DNA of 64,000 bases from Methanoregula sp. (GCA_041645435.1 JBAZQB010000001.1:124001-188000); one strand, 5' to 3'. Positions 17,307 to 26,656 are shown, counted from the stretch's first letter. Notes: generated by a model not told the origin, from the letters alone. Program-made: numbers and translations.

Positions 17307-17579
17307 ATGAATTATTCGGATCGGAAAGTATTCACCAATAAATATCTGAACTTTCAAACACTCCTCATAATTTTTGTAGCAATTCCGACGGTAGTCCTTG
17401 CCATCCTTATGTCATATGTGATGTATCTCGCGGTTATCAACAATATGAATACCTTAATTGCAATGATAACTCCCAATCTTCTTCTTGTTTTAACCTATGG
17501 AACGCTCGCGGTCGTTATCGTCGTTATCGGAATACTCTTAATCGCAATTGCAAAAGCCGGTCAAAAGATCTACAGATGA
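17307..17579 (+). CDS. Small two-helix membrane protein
   Basis: About 90 residues with two hydrophobic segments (LLIIFVAIPTVVLAILMSYV and LLLVLTYGTLAVVIVVIGIL) and a basic tail. I choose ATG 17307 rather than the GTG at 17232, because an archaeal TATA-like ATATACTTAA lies about 34 bases before it. Function is not recognised. It sits in the AT-rich island next to another tiny membrane protein, in the same direction. Confidence 0.55.
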   Translation: MNYSDRKVFTNKYLNFQTLLIIFVAIPTVVLAILMSYVMYLAVINNMNTLIAMITPNLLLVLTYGTLAVVIVVIGILLIAIAKAGQKIYR

Positions 17580-17670
17580 CAATGAGAAAAATAAATTCTC
17601 AAGATTAATATTGTTGGTTTAAGATAGGATAGAACAATATCAAAACAATATCAAAAAATGGGGTTATCAA

Positions 17671-17859
17671 ATGTCGTTAAGACTTTCGTTAAAATGGGCT
17701 ATAATTTTGGTGGTTATACTTGGGATGATATTGATGGTTCCTCCATTGCTTCAAGGAAACTATTCAAAAGCTGGTGGAGCGTTTGCTCAATGGGCTATTA
17801 TAAGTATCATAATTATATTGATTGGGACTTGGGATGAATACACGGCGAAAAAGAAATAA
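17671..17859 (+). CDS. Small two-helix membrane protein
   Basis: 62 residues, with two hydrophobic stretches (WAIILVVILGMILMV and WAIISIIIILIGTW) and a Lys-rich end. It is 91 bases downstream of the previous small membrane gene and ends 1 base before the transposase remnant on the other strand. No family is recognised. Confidence 0.5.
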   Translation: MSLRLSLKWAIILVVILGMILMVPPLLQGNYSKAGGAFAQWAIISIIIILIGTWDEYTAKKK

Positions 17860-17860
17860 T

Positions 17861-18142
17861 TTATTTTGTTGCCGCCAACCCGATCATCATTTCCCACCGA
17901 TTCCCCATTAGATTGATTGGGAGATTTGCCATCTGTGCCGGCGTCATTCCATTGATTCCCATGTGAGGCCGGATATAATTATAAAACGTCTGCATTCCTG
18001 CGGCAAATTCTTCTGCACCCATCGCGCTGTCAAGGCTCCGCATAACCTTTATTCTCTCTCGGAACGTTCCATTCAACCGTTCAAGAATGTTATTGTTCGG
18101 CTTTGTTTCAAAGTCTTTCAAGCGGATATGAGGGTTTGAACA
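17861..18142 (-). pseudogene. Transposase 3' remnant (DDE type)
   Basis: The C-terminal end of a DDE/rve-type transposase: NNNILERLNGTFRERIKVM contains the catalytic Glu context, followed by FYNYIRPHMGINGMTPAQMA, a widespread transposase tail. The frame is open up to a TAG at 18141-18143 and begins without a proper start (TTG 18121 is internal to the motif), so about two thirds of the gene are missing. It marks insertion-sequence activity at the right edge of the accessory island. No terminal repeats could be identified. Confidence 0.8.
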
Positions 18143-18208
18143 TTCCTAGAAATATCAAAAAATATGTGAGTGGATCCCCCCTAGCCAGTAAACATTTTCC
18201 AAAAAAAA

Positions 18209-18655
18209 TTACAATAAAATTTTCTTTTTGAGTTCCGGTGCAAGATTTTTCAGGATATTACTGTTCGCGGGTGTCACATGGATTAAGTGCTGACCTAAGA
18301 CCACAAGGCTGCCGACGGGCTTACCACGCCCGACCTGCTGGGCATTATGGATGCGGATGGCTGCATCCCGGGACTCTGCACTGTCAAATGACTGCGTGGA
18401 CACGGTAACTACTTCTCCGGCATTATCCGTAAGAACGTACGTTTTTCCGCCGGTGGCTCCGGGAAGGTTCCATGTCGTATCCTTGACGCTGGTAACGGTA
18501 ATCCCCGTTGCCTGCGCTGCTTCATTCACTGGTTCACCGGAAACCGGGTGGTAGGGGGATTCTTCGGCAATGACCAGAATTAATCCCAAGGGTAACAGGA
18601 CCACTATGATAAGGAATACGAAGAGTCCGATTTCCAGCCGGGTGTACGTGCTCAT
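18209..18655 (-). CDS. Membrane-anchored extracytoplasmic protein
   Basis: 148 residues with one N-terminal membrane segment at about 9-31 (IGLFVFLIIVVLLPLGLILVI) and a soluble outer domain (TTWNLPGATGGKTYVLTDNAG; VVTVSTQSFDSAESRDAAIR). No family recognised. It is the last gene of the decarboxylase-antiporter operon, 47 bases after the antiporter, so a role in the same acid or polyamine response is possible. Confidence 0.65.
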   Translation of the reverse strand: MSTYTRLEIGLFVFLIIVVLLPLGLILVIAEESPYHPVSGEPVNEAAQATGITVTSVKDTTWNLPGATGGKTYVLTDNAGEVVTVSTQSFDSAESRDAAIRIHNAQQVGRGKPVGSLVVLGQHLIHVTPANSNILKNLAPELKKKILL

Positions 18656-18702
18656 AGCCAGCCTCCTTTCCGGATGATGGTATCATTCGTTTTCATTGCC
18701 AT

Positions 18703-20139
18703 TCACCTCAGTCCTCCCGTAGATTTCAGCCAGCTGGCCTTTTTGAATTTTAAGAAAACCAGCGGGGGCACGGCAAGGAGGAACGTGCCGAGTAACACCG
18801 AACCCACGTACACAATTCCGCTTGTCGAGAAGTATGATGGCGGCATAAGGCCGACAACAAACGCAAACAACGTTCCGAACATACCAATCCCGCCAACAAG
18901 CCAGATCCCGACCATACCGCCGGGGATCTTAAAGGGGCGTGGCGTATTCGGCTGGCTGTACCGGAGCTTGATCACCGATGCAAAGACAAGGACGTACACG
19001 ATACAGAGCAGTTCAACAGTCATTGCCGAAAGAATCCAGTATGCCTGGTTGACGGAAGGTAAGAAAACATAGAGCAGGGAGATGACAGATCCGATAAGCG
19101 CCTGTATGAGGAGGACGGCTACCGGTGCGCCGTACTTGTTGGTCCGGTCAAAGAGCGGGGGCATATTCCCTTCCTCAGCAACGATACCCAGCCCTTTGGC
19201 AGGGCCAATTAACCATGCTGCCAGCGAGACAACCCCGCCAAGGGTGATCAACACTGCCATCGGTGCTACAAGCCATGTCACACCGGCTGCGGTGAAGAAG
19301 TACTCGATGGCCTGCATAACCCCGGAGGCAAGATTGAGCTTATCAGCGGGGATGACCATCGCAATGGCAAGCGTTGCAAGCACCGTGCAGACGACGATGA
19401 TTACTGCTGACAACGCCATAGCCCGGGGGAAATCCTTCTGGGGATTTTTTGTCTCCAGTGCGTGGAACCCTGCCATCTCCATACCCGCGAACAGGAGAAC
19501 AATCGTAGCAAAGAATGGCAATGTTGAGGAATTGATTGCCGGTATCATCGCGGCAAGAGTGAGGGGAGGCAGCACAATCGCTTGTCCCGAACCCATCCAC
19601 CAGACGCCCAGCAGGATGATCAGGATCGCGGGGATGATGCTTCCTAAGATGACTCCTACATTACCAAATTTTGTTGAAGCCTCCTCACCGAAGTACGCGA
19701 TCGCGGTTGTACCCCAGAACGCAATCATCATGACGCTGAACATGTACCAGGGATTGTTCGCAAGCGCTGGTGTCAGCGCGAATGCGAGCGTGGATGCGAT
19801 AAACGAAAGGACCGTCGGGAACCAGACAAGGTTATTCGACCATTCGCAGAACAAAGCGGTAAATCCACCTTTCTCCCCGAATGCCTGTTTCACCCAGGCG
19901 TAGACACCGCCCCCCTGGGGCCAGCCGGTTGCCAGTTCTGCCCCGGCAAGGGAGATAGGGATGAGAAATATGACTGCACCTATAATATACCAGCCAATGC
20001 AGGACCAGCCATAGACTGCCATCGAGGGAAAATTCCGGATACTCAGCACAGCGGCCACGTTGATCATCGCAAGCGCAAAGAGTCCCAGGACTTTTTTTGA
20101 CGGGAGGCTGTTGTTCTGGCCGGTTTCTTCTTCGCTCAT
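18703..20139 (-). CDS. APC-family amino acid antiporter (GadC-like)
   Basis: 478 residues with about 12 membrane segments. The N-terminal signature ALAMINVAAVLSIRNFPSMAVYG and GAELATGWPQGGGVYAWVKQAFG is that of the glutamate:GABA-antiporter-like branch of the APC superfamily. It overlaps the decarboxylase gene by 4 bases (ATGA). Such pairs exchange an amino acid for its decarboxylated amine, which consumes intracellular protons. Given the basic amino acid decarboxylase upstream, the substrate is probably arginine, lysine or ornithine and the matching amine (inference). Confidence 0.9.
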   Translation of the reverse strand: MSEEETGQNNSLPSKKVLGLFALAMINVAAVLSIRNFPSMAVYGWSCIGWYIIGAVIFLIPISLAGAELATGWPQGGGVYAWVKQAFGEKGGFTALFCEWSNNLVWFPTVLSFIASTLAFALTPALANNPWYMFSVMMIAFWGTTAIAYFGEEASTKFGNVGVILGSIIPAILIILLGVWWMGSGQAIVLPPLTLAAMIPAINSSTLPFFATIVLLFAGMEMAGFHALETKNPQKDFPRAMALSAVIIVVCTVLATLAIAMVIPADKLNLASGVMQAIEYFFTAAGVTWLVAPMAVLITLGGVVSLAAWLIGPAKGLGIVAEEGNMPPLFDRTNKYGAPVAVLLIQALIGSVISLLYVFLPSVNQAYWILSAMTVELLCIVYVLVFASVIKLRYSQPNTPRPFKIPGGMVGIWLVGGIGMFGTLFAFVVGLMPPSYFSTSGIVYVGSVLLGTFLLAVPPLVFLKFKKASWLKSTGGLR

Positions 20140-22457
20140 TGTTTCTTCTCCTTCACTTTCTCCTTTATGCAGTACATCATATACTCTCCCTTGACATTTT
20201 CGATACCATGGGTATCATGCTCGAACCCGGGGAAACGTTTGTCGAAATCCTGCAATGATTTCAGGTACTGGAGTACCGGCCCGTTCTGTTTTCCGGTACG
20301 CTCACCGGGAGCAAGGATGGGGATGCCCGGCGGGTACGGGAATATCCCGGTTGCAACGATACGGTTGCCTGCTTTCTCTATAGGAATATGTTCGACTTCG
20401 TTATGCACCAGTTTTTCAAACGCTTCAGCGTAGGTTATCGCAGGTTCCGGCAGGATTGCATAGGCTTTCTGGAGGATGTCGCACATCTTATGATCCTTCT
20501 TGAACCGGTGCATCTCGCCCGCCAGCTCTTTGAGGGTGAGACCGCCATAGCGTTCCGGGCATCCCGTCGTGAGGTCCGGGAAGACCTCTTCAAGGGGAGT
20601 GTTTTCGTCAAATAACCGCTTGAACTCGAAGAGTTCGGTCACGAGCGTTCCCCATTTCCCTTTCGTAATTCCCATCGAGAAGAGGAAGAGGATCGAATAA
20701 TCGCCGGACTTTTCGTTGATAATCCCCCGGGTATCAAGGAATTTGACCACGAGTGCTGCCGGTATACCCCAGCTTGCAAGCGTACCATCATCATTCACGC
20801 CGGGCATGAGAACCGTGACCTTGATCGGGTCGAGCATGCAGTAATTGTCCGGCAGGCCGGTAAACCCGTGCCAGGTATCGCCCGGATGAAGGGTCCAGCA
20901 GGAGGGATTGTCGCGGAGTGTACTGAGTGACGTATCCTCAAAGCTGGTCTTCTTGCGGGTTTTGGGATCGATGACCGTGTCCGGCTGCCACATCGGGAAC
21001 CACCAGTCCTTCTTTCCCTTGCCAGTTTCAATCTCCCGCCTGATCCGGGCCATTGTCCTCCGGAACCGGATTGCCTCTTCAATGGATTCAGTGGTGAGCA
21101 TTTTGCCGGATGCCCCATCCATCATCTTTGAAGAGACATCGAGCGATGCGATGATAGTGTAGAGCGGGGAGGTGGAGCTGTGCATCATGAACCCTTCATT
21201 GAACCGGCCGTGTTCAATGGGAATTCTCCCGTTTCTCACGTGGACCATGGATGCCTGCGAGAGTGCTGCCAGCAGTTTATGGGTGGACTGGGTGGCAAAG
21301 ATGGTCGGGCCGTTTTCGTCCCTTACTCCATCGCGCATGGCAAACCTGTCCCGGTAGAGCGGGTTGAACCGGGCATAGCCGTACCATGCTTCATCAAAAT
21401 GAATGCTGTCTACGCTTTTGCCGAGCACCTCTTCGACCTGTGCGGCATGGTAGCAGAGCCCGTCATAGGTTGAATTGGTGATGATCGCATGTACCGGCTT
21501 CTGGCTGCGTGCAGTTTTTGACAGCGGGCATGCGGCAATTTTTGCTTTTATCGCTTTTGGGGTCATCTCGTCCGGGGGGATCGGGCCGATAATGCCGTAC
21601 CGGTTCCGTGTCGGAATCATGTATACCGCAACGGAGTGCGTCATGGTCAGCGCATGTTCTGCTGATTTGTGGCAGTTACGGTCAACGAGAACGATATCGT
21701 CCTTGCTCACCCTGCCAAAAAAGACAATCTTGTTTGCCGTGGATGTGCCGTTTGTGACAAAATAGGTCATATCCGCGCCGAACACCTTTGCGGCGTATCG
21801 CTCGGCCTCACCGACCGGTCCTGAATGGTCAAGAAGGGAACCCAGTTCCCCGACGGATATGGAGAGATCTGACCGGAAGAGCTGTTCGCCAAAGAAATTA
21901 AAAAAAGCCCGTCCTGCCGGTGATTTGCGAAATGCAGTTCCCCCGGCATGTCCCGGGGTATGCCACGAGTATTCGAAATCCTTTGAGAATTTCACCAGTT
22001 CTTTAAAGAACGGGGGGAGAATAATTTCCCGGTACCGTTTTGCTGCTGCCGATATTCGCCCGGCAATAAATTCCGGGGTGTCTTCCATCACCCAGATATA
22101 TTCATTGACCTCCCGGACGGTTTTTAACGGGAGGGATGTTGGGGGTGCGTTTGTCGGCTCGCCCATCAGGAACAGGGGAATCTTTTCATTACGCTCCCGT
22201 ATCTCGTCGATGATCTTTGCCGTCTCCGCGTGTCTATCAGGAGTGTCCCCGCCAAGGTTCCAGTTGATCAGGATACAGTCAATGTCAGGAAGTGCCGAGA
22301 AGGCTGCACGGGCATCCTCGGGTGAGGCTACTTCGCCGACATGGATGCCATAGTCCTTGAGCCCGGTAATGATCCGCTGGATAGCCCGCCCCTGGGGAGA
22401 ATCGGTCTTATGGGCATCATCGATAATGGCGACATTCAGTGACTCTTCAGGTTTCAT
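20136..22457 (-). CDS. PLP-dependent Orn/Lys/Arg decarboxylase
   Basis: 773 residues, the size of bacterial inducible basic amino acid decarboxylases. A receiver-like wing domain spans 1-140 (VAIIDD, ILINWNLGGDTPDRH). The PLP domain has TYFVTNGTSTANKI near 231, the aspartate DEAW at 355-358, and the Schiff-base Lys 394 in ATQSTHKLLAALSQ. A C-terminal domain follows (YPPGIPILAPGE). It removes CO2 from a basic amino acid, using a proton. The coupled antiporter downstream suggests acid resistance or polyamine production. Which amino acid is used cannot be told from the sequence alone. Horizontal origin from bacteria is possible. Confidence 0.93.
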   Translation of the reverse strand: MKPEESLNVAIIDDAHKTDSPQGRAIQRIITGLKDYGIHVGEVASPEDARAAFSALPDIDCILINWNLGGDTPDRHAETAKIIDEIRERNEKIPLFLMGEPTNAPPTSLPLKTVREVNEYIWVMEDTPEFIAGRISAAAKRYREIILPPFFKELVKFSKDFEYSWHTPGHAGGTAFRKSPAGRAFFNFFGEQLFRSDLSISVGELGSLLDHSGPVGEAERYAAKVFGADMTYFVTNGTSTANKIVFFGRVSKDDIVLVDRNCHKSAEHALTMTHSVAVYMIPTRNRYGIIGPIPPDEMTPKAIKAKIAACPLSKTARSQKPVHAIITNSTYDGLCYHAAQVEEVLGKSVDSIHFDEAWYGYARFNPLYRDRFAMRDGVRDENGPTIFATQSTHKLLAALSQASMVHVRNGRIPIEHGRFNEGFMMHSSTSPLYTIIASLDVSSKMMDGASGKMLTTESIEEAIRFRRTMARIRREIETGKGKKDWWFPMWQPDTVIDPKTRKKTSFEDTSLSTLRDNPSCWTLHPGDTWHGFTGLPDNYCMLDPIKVTVLMPGVNDDGTLASWGIPAALVVKFLDTRGIINEKSGDYSILFLFSMGITKGKWGTLVTELFEFKRLFDENTPLEEVFPDLTTGCPERYGGLTLKELAGEMHRFKKDHKMCDILQKAYAILPEPAITYAEAFEKLVHNEVEHIPIEKAGNRIVATGIFPYPPGIPILAPGERTGKQNGPVLQYLKSLQDFDKRFPGFEHDTHGIENVKGEYMMYCIKEKVKEKKQ

Positions 22458-22833
22458 GTTCCCCCCATGGAGTCATGCTGAGGCTTTCGGTGTTCATCAG
22501 CGTATCAGATTGAGAACATTTGTGTATTATGGGGGGTTCTGGCATAATTTTCTCCTCAATTGCGGAGATCGTCTTTAAAGGATTTTAAACAATCATCCGG
22601 AATCGTGTAATACAAAACTATCATTCGATGTATATATATCGATCGCAATCTGCCAGTTCGCATTTGGAGAGGTATCTTTCAGGACCGGCCGGGTTTTGAG
22701 ATCATAAAAACGTCCTGCAAGTCCTGAACGTGGACGGTAATTTTGTCCGGTAATTTTTTACCGGAAAAGATCATCAAACTTAATTTTTAATGGAGGTAAG
22801 TGCAGATGGTGTGCATCGTAAAACAAAGAAAAA
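22458..22833. other. Regulatory gap upstream of the decarboxylase operon
   Basis: 376 bases without a gene, downstream of guaB and upstream of the decarboxylase. It holds a TATA-like alternating stretch (GTATATATATCGATCG near 22630) and a run TAATTTTTTACC at 22750-22761 that could end guaB transcription. It probably contains the promoter of the decarboxylase operon, whose leader would then be over 100 bases long. Confidence 0.4.
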
Positions 22834-24303
22834 TTATTCAAAGAGCCGGTAGTTCGGCGCTTCATCGGTGATGAGAATATTGTGCGGGTGACTTTCGGTC
22901 ATGCCGGCATTGGTGATCCGGACGAACTTTGCATTCTTGTGCATATCGGCAAGAGTCTTTGAACCCGTGTAGCCCATTGCCGATTTAAGCCCGCCCACCA
23001 GCTGGTACATGACTTCACCGACATGGCCGACATAGGGTGTCACGCCTTCAACTCCTTCCGGAACAAACTTGGTGGCCCCGATATCTTTCTTCTGGAAGTA
23101 ACGGTCGCTTGACTGCCCGCTGCTCATCACACCGAGTGAACCCATACCGCGATACTGTTTGTAACGCCGTCCTTTGATAGTGATCACTTTTCCGGGCGAT
23201 TCATCAGTTCCGGCAAACATGCTGCCCATCATGACGGTGTCTGCTCCGGCGGCGATGGCTTTTGCCACATCGCCGGAGAACCGCACGCCCCCGTCAGCAA
23301 TGACCGGCACGTCGCACGGGTGGGCGATATCGGCCACCTGCGCAATCGCGGTGATCTGGGGTACTCCAGTACCTGCGACGATACGGGTTGTGCAGATAGA
23401 ACCCGGGCCGATACCTACCTTGATGCCATCGACATTGGCTTTCACCAGTGCCTCCGCCGCTTCTGATGTGGCAATATTGCCCGCGATGACATCGGCTTTG
23501 ACACTGCCTTTGATCTGTTCAACAGCAGCAACCACTTTCATGTTATGCCCGTGGGCACAGTCCACTACCAGTGCGTCCACGCCGTTCTGGTCGAGCAGGT
23601 TGGCCCGGGCAAAATCGAACGGCCCGACAGCTGCTGCTACGCGGAGATTACCCTTTGCATCCCGGGTCGCTTTGGGATACTGGCGCTTTTCCAAGATATC
23701 CTGCATGGTGATAATGCCGATCAGCTTGCCTTTCTCATTGACCACCGGCAGGCGCTCGACTTTGTTGGTGTACATTATCTCAAGCGCTTTTTCTGAGGTG
23801 ATATCTTCTGGTGCGGTGACCAGTTTTTTTGTCATGATGCTTTTGATATTTTCATCACCGCGTTTGGAGACGATTGCGCGTACATCCCGTCGGCTGACGA
23901 TCCCGATGATGCGACCCTTATTGACCACCGGGACACCCCCGATACTGTACTGGTGCATCAGCCGCTCCGCGTCGGAAACGGAAGCGTGCTCTTCTACAAA
24001 GAGCACGTCGCGCTCGATCAGTTCCTCTGCCTGCTTGACTTCGATGAGTTCCTGCAATTCGTGCTCAGGCGTCATATTCCGGTGGAGGACGCCGATACCC
24101 CCTTCGCGGGCAAGCGCGATCGCCATCCCGGACTCTGTCACGGTGTCCATCGCAGCAGAGACTAGCGGGATATTCATGTGGATATTTTTCGTAAATTTTG
24201 AGCGGATATCTGCTTCAGCAGGTTCCAGCCAGGAAGCCTGCGGCCTGAGCAGCACATCATCAAAAGTTAATGAGAGTGGCACATCCAGTTTTTCAACGTA
24301 CAT
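22834..24303 (-). CDS. guaB: IMP dehydrogenase
   Basis: 489 residues, the usual size. It oxidises IMP to XMP with NAD+, the committed step to GMP. The barrel starts with LTFDDVLLRPQAS; two CBS domains are inserted at about 95-210 (SIGGVPVVNKGRIIGIVSRRDV and KVERLPVVNEKGKLIGIIT). The catalytic Cys loop is GPGSICTTRIVAGTG and the flap region KYRGMGSLGVM-like (QYRGMGSLGVM). mfnB lies 18 bases upstream on the same strand, so the two are probably co-transcribed. Confidence 0.97.
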   Translation of the reverse strand: MYVEKLDVPLSLTFDDVLLRPQASWLEPAEADIRSKFTKNIHMNIPLVSAAMDTVTESGMAIALAREGGIGVLHRNMTPEHELQELIEVKQAEELIERDVLFVEEHASVSDAERLMHQYSIGGVPVVNKGRIIGIVSRRDVRAIVSKRGDENIKSIMTKKLVTAPEDITSEKALEIMYTNKVERLPVVNEKGKLIGIITMQDILEKRQYPKATRDAKGNLRVAAAVGPFDFARANLLDQNGVDALVVDCAHGHNMKVVAAVEQIKGSVKADVIAGNIATSEAAEALVKANVDGIKVGIGPGSICTTRIVAGTGVPQITAIAQVADIAHPCDVPVIADGGVRFSGDVAKAIAAGADTVMMGSMFAGTDESPGKVITIKGRRYKQYRGMGSLGVMSSGQSSDRYFQKKDIGATKFVPEGVEGVTPYVGHVGEVMYQLVGGLKSAMGYTGSKTLADMHKNAKFVRITNAGMTESHPHNILITDEAPNYRLFE

Positions 24304-24321
24304 AGGTCACCAGTCCTTATG

Positions 24322-25008
24322 TTACCTGATCATTGCGAGTGCAGTATGAATCAGGTCTTCTCGCACGGTCGCATTCCGGTCGCCCCCGCAGACCATCCCG
24401 CGCACCCCGATAATTGCCGGGTTGATTCGTTTGAGTGCATCAATATCTTCGAACTTTAGTGCACCTGCCAGAGCAGTCTTAAGGCCGAGTTTTGTGTTAG
24501 TCTCGGTAAATGCCCGGAGCGCATCTTCGTTCATGAATGCAAACGTACTCTGCCGGTCCTTGATACCGGTATCGACCATCACAAAGTCGGCTCCTTCATC
24601 TGCTGCGATCGGTGCCATGTCAAACGGGGAGATCGATCCCATCCGCTGGTAATCCGAATATGCAGCAATCACGACAAACTTTTCAGGGTATTCGTCTTTT
24701 ACCGCTTTTACCACCGCAGAGATCACAGCGCGGGCTTTTTCCTTTCCCTCAAACGTCAGCCCGATCTTGATATAATCTGCACCGGCGCAGGCCGCACCAT
24801 ATGCGGTGAGCGCAGCGCCGCCCGGTTTAAAATCGAAGTCGCCAATGGCCGCACTAACGGGTTTCTTTGCAAAGGATTTGATCTCGCGAATCACCCATGG
24901 ATAGTTGGCGCCCAGCGAGCCCTCTGATGGTTTCTTTACATCGATGATATCAGCGGCACCAGAGCGCCTGGCCTCATCGATTGAGCTTGGGCTGACCAGC
25001 AATTGCAT
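24322..25008 (-). CDS. mfnB: (5-formylfuran-3-yl)methyl phosphate synthase
   Basis: 228 residues. MfnB condenses two glyceraldehyde-3-phosphate molecules to the furan precursor of methanofuran, the C1 carrier of methanogenesis. The family signature DVKKPSEGSLGAN at 23-35 carries the Schiff-base Lys at about 25; VDTGIKDRQSTF and GVRGMVCGGDR follow. The presence of this gene is strong evidence for a methanogen. It is directly upstream of guaB and divergent from the HisA-related gene, with a shared promoter gap of 43 bases. Confidence 0.95.
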   Translation of the reverse strand: MQLLVSPSSIDEARRSGAADIIDVKKPSEGSLGANYPWVIREIKSFAKKPVSAAIGDFDFKPGGAALTAYGAACAGADYIKIGLTFEGKEKARAVISAVVKAVKDEYPEKFVVIAAYSDYQRMGSISPFDMAPIAADEGADFVMVDTGIKDRQSTFAFMNEDALRAFTETNTKLGLKTALAGALKFEDIDALKRINPAIIGVRGMVCGGDRNATVREDLIHTALAMIR

Positions 25009-25051
25009 AGGATTTAATGATCTTTTGTCCTAATAGTGATTGCGCTCACCT

Positions 25052-25723
25052 ATGGAACTCGTGCTTGCGATGGATTTGCGGCAGAATCTGGTTGTCCACG
25101 GCAAATCCGGGAACCGGGACAGCTATAAACCGCTCGACTGGGGTTTATCTCCGACGGCAGAACCGCTCGGGTACCTGGCAGATATCCGGCCAAAAAATCT
25201 CTACATTGCCGATCTCGACCGGATTGAAGGCACGGGTTCGCATGATGCAATCGTGAAGCAGTGCGCGGAAAATGTCTCATGCTGTTATGTGGATCGCGGT
25301 TGCCGTTTCCCCGATGATTTGCTCTCTGGAACAAATCTTAAAAATATTATCGGCACGGAAACGGGAGGCGCGGATCTCTCGCGATACCGTGGCGGTTACC
25401 TGAGCATCGATGTAAAAGAGGGTCGGGTGATTCCCTCCGGTATAACCCCGGAAGCATTCCTCTCCCGGGTAAATAACTGGAATTTCGAAGGATGTATTAT
25501 TCTCAACATTGGCGCCGTGGGAACGGAATCTGGGATGGACTTAAGGGCACTGGAATCCCTGCGGGCAGCCTATGACGGCAGACTCTTGTATGGCGGCGGT
25601 GTTGCAACCGTTTCTGATCTCGAAACGCTCAGTTCGGCTGGATTTGACGGGGCAATCATTGCCACGGCCCTACACCGTGGGCATATCCCGGTTGCATGGA
25701 TACGGAGGGGAACCTGTTGTTAA
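25052..25723 (+). CDS. HisA/HisF-related TIM-barrel protein
   Basis: About 223 residues. It resembles the HisA/HisF family (LVLAMDLRQNLVVHG; IADLDRIEGTGSH; LLYGGGVATVSDLE; GFDGAIIATALHRG), but is the divergent methanogen subgroup whose function is not established. Both phosphate-binding GG loops are present. I choose ATG 25052; a TTG at 25040 adds four residues. It lies next to mfnB and overlaps tmk by 28 bases, so a role in cofactor rather than histidine synthesis is possible (inference). Confidence 0.85.
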   Translation: MELVLAMDLRQNLVVHGKSGNRDSYKPLDWGLSPTAEPLGYLADIRPKNLYIADLDRIEGTGSHDAIVKQCAENVSCCYVDRGCRFPDDLLSGTNLKNIIGTETGGADLSRYRGGYLSIDVKEGRVIPSGITPEAFLSRVNNWNFEGCIILNIGAVGTESGMDLRALESLRAAYDGRLLYGGGVATVSDLETLSSAGFDGAIIATALHRGHIPVAWIRRGTCC

Positions 25724-26334
25724 TTACGATTGAAGGGATAGACGGGACCGGTAAGAGCACGCTGCTCACCGCGTTGAAAAGCCAGCTTATGGATCTCGAT
25801 CCCCTCTTCACAAGAGAGCCCGGCGCAACATGGGTGGGCGAAGCAGTCCGGAGGGCGATCGCTGAACAGACCGATCCCATTACCGAAGCATCGCTCTTCG
25901 TTGCTGACCATGCGGCACACCTTGCTACGGTTGTCCGTCCCGCTCTTGCCGAAGGCAGGCTCGTGATCTCCGACCGGTACAGCGACAGCCGCTTTGCCTA
26001 CCAGTCGGTGACGCTCAAAGGTATTGTTTCGGATCCGGAAGGCTGGCTGAGAGCAATGCACAACGGCTGGTCGATCACACCGGACCGCACATTCCTGCTC
26101 GTGCTCTCCATCGATGATGCCCTTACCCGACTCGCAGACAAGAGCGGGCGCGAGCATTTCGAGAGACGGGAAGTGCTCGAAGCAGTCCAGAACAATTATC
26201 TCGCGTATGCCCGTGCGGAACCTTCGCGGTTTGTTATCGTGGATGCTTCTTTGGGAAAAGAAGAGATTGCGAAATTTGTTGCGGATGGGATCCGGCTGGT
26301 TGTGCGATCGGGGAAAGAGGGGCGGAAGCGGTAG
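25696..26334 (+). CDS. tmk: Thymidylate kinase
   Basis: 212 residues. dTMP to dTDP conversion is indicated by the P-loop GIDGTGKSTL near the start, the TREPGAT motif (FTREPGATWVGEAVR), the DRY motif SDRYSDSRFAYQ and the lid region REHFERRE. The start at ATG 25696 overlaps the HisA-related gene by 28 bases; a TTG at 25717 would start closer to the first strand and cannot be excluded. Confidence 0.94.
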   Translation: MDTEGNLLLITIEGIDGTGKSTLLTALKSQLMDLDPLFTREPGATWVGEAVRRAIAEQTDPITEASLFVADHAAHLATVVRPALAEGRLVISDRYSDSRFAYQSVTLKGIVSDPEGWLRAMHNGWSITPDRTFLLVLSIDDALTRLADKSGREHFERREVLEAVQNNYLAYARAEPSRFVIVDASLGKEEIAKFVADGIRLVVRSGKEGRKR

Positions 26335-26368
26335 AGCTGATCAGGTTAGTAGGATTCTAATGTTGGGA

Positions 26369-26432
26369 TGTTTCCCACCCCCTGAAGGGGGTCGCCGCGA
26401 CGCCTCGTCGGGTCGCGGCTGGGCAAATTCCT
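26369..26432. repeat. GC-rich dispersed repeat, copy 2
   Basis: Matches 12841-12905 in the same orientation. It contains two perfect hairpins: ACCCCCT/AGGGGGT (26377-26383 with 26386-26392) and CCGCGAC/GTCGCGG (26395-26401 with 26412-26418), the latter enclosing GCCTCGTCGG. It follows tmk and may also act as a transcript end. Confidence 0.65.
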
Positions 26433-26526
26433 GCTTTGTTGATTTCTGTCGCCGGAAATATTTCAAAATGCGATTGCCCATTCAGAAAGTTTGTGAAAAC
26501 GAAGACTTATAAAAAAGTCAACAAAG

Positions 26527-26580
26527 GGGGTCAAGGGGCGCTCCCCTTGGGCTGCCTCCCCCTCTGGGGGAGAGAGGGGG
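26527..26580. repeat. Tandem GC hairpins between convergent tmk and valS
   Basis: Two perfect stem-loops lie side by side: CAAGGGG/CCCCTTG (26532-26538 with 26543-26549) and CTCCCCC/GGGGGAG (26556-26562 with 26566-26572), flanked by direct GGGGGTCA copies at both ends (26526 and 26576 regions). The flanking direct copies hint at a small mobile or dispersed element. Confidence 0.6.
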
Positions 26581-26656
26581 TCACACTCCAATTTTTTCGA
26601 TGAGCATGACCGAAATGATAGATGATTAAAACAATTTCAAAAAAAGTTTAATAAAT

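Noticed and set aside
26369..26580. Non-coding RNA gene formed by the hairpins after tmk
   Set aside because: Stems are short and match dispersed repeats; nothing indicates an independent promoter.
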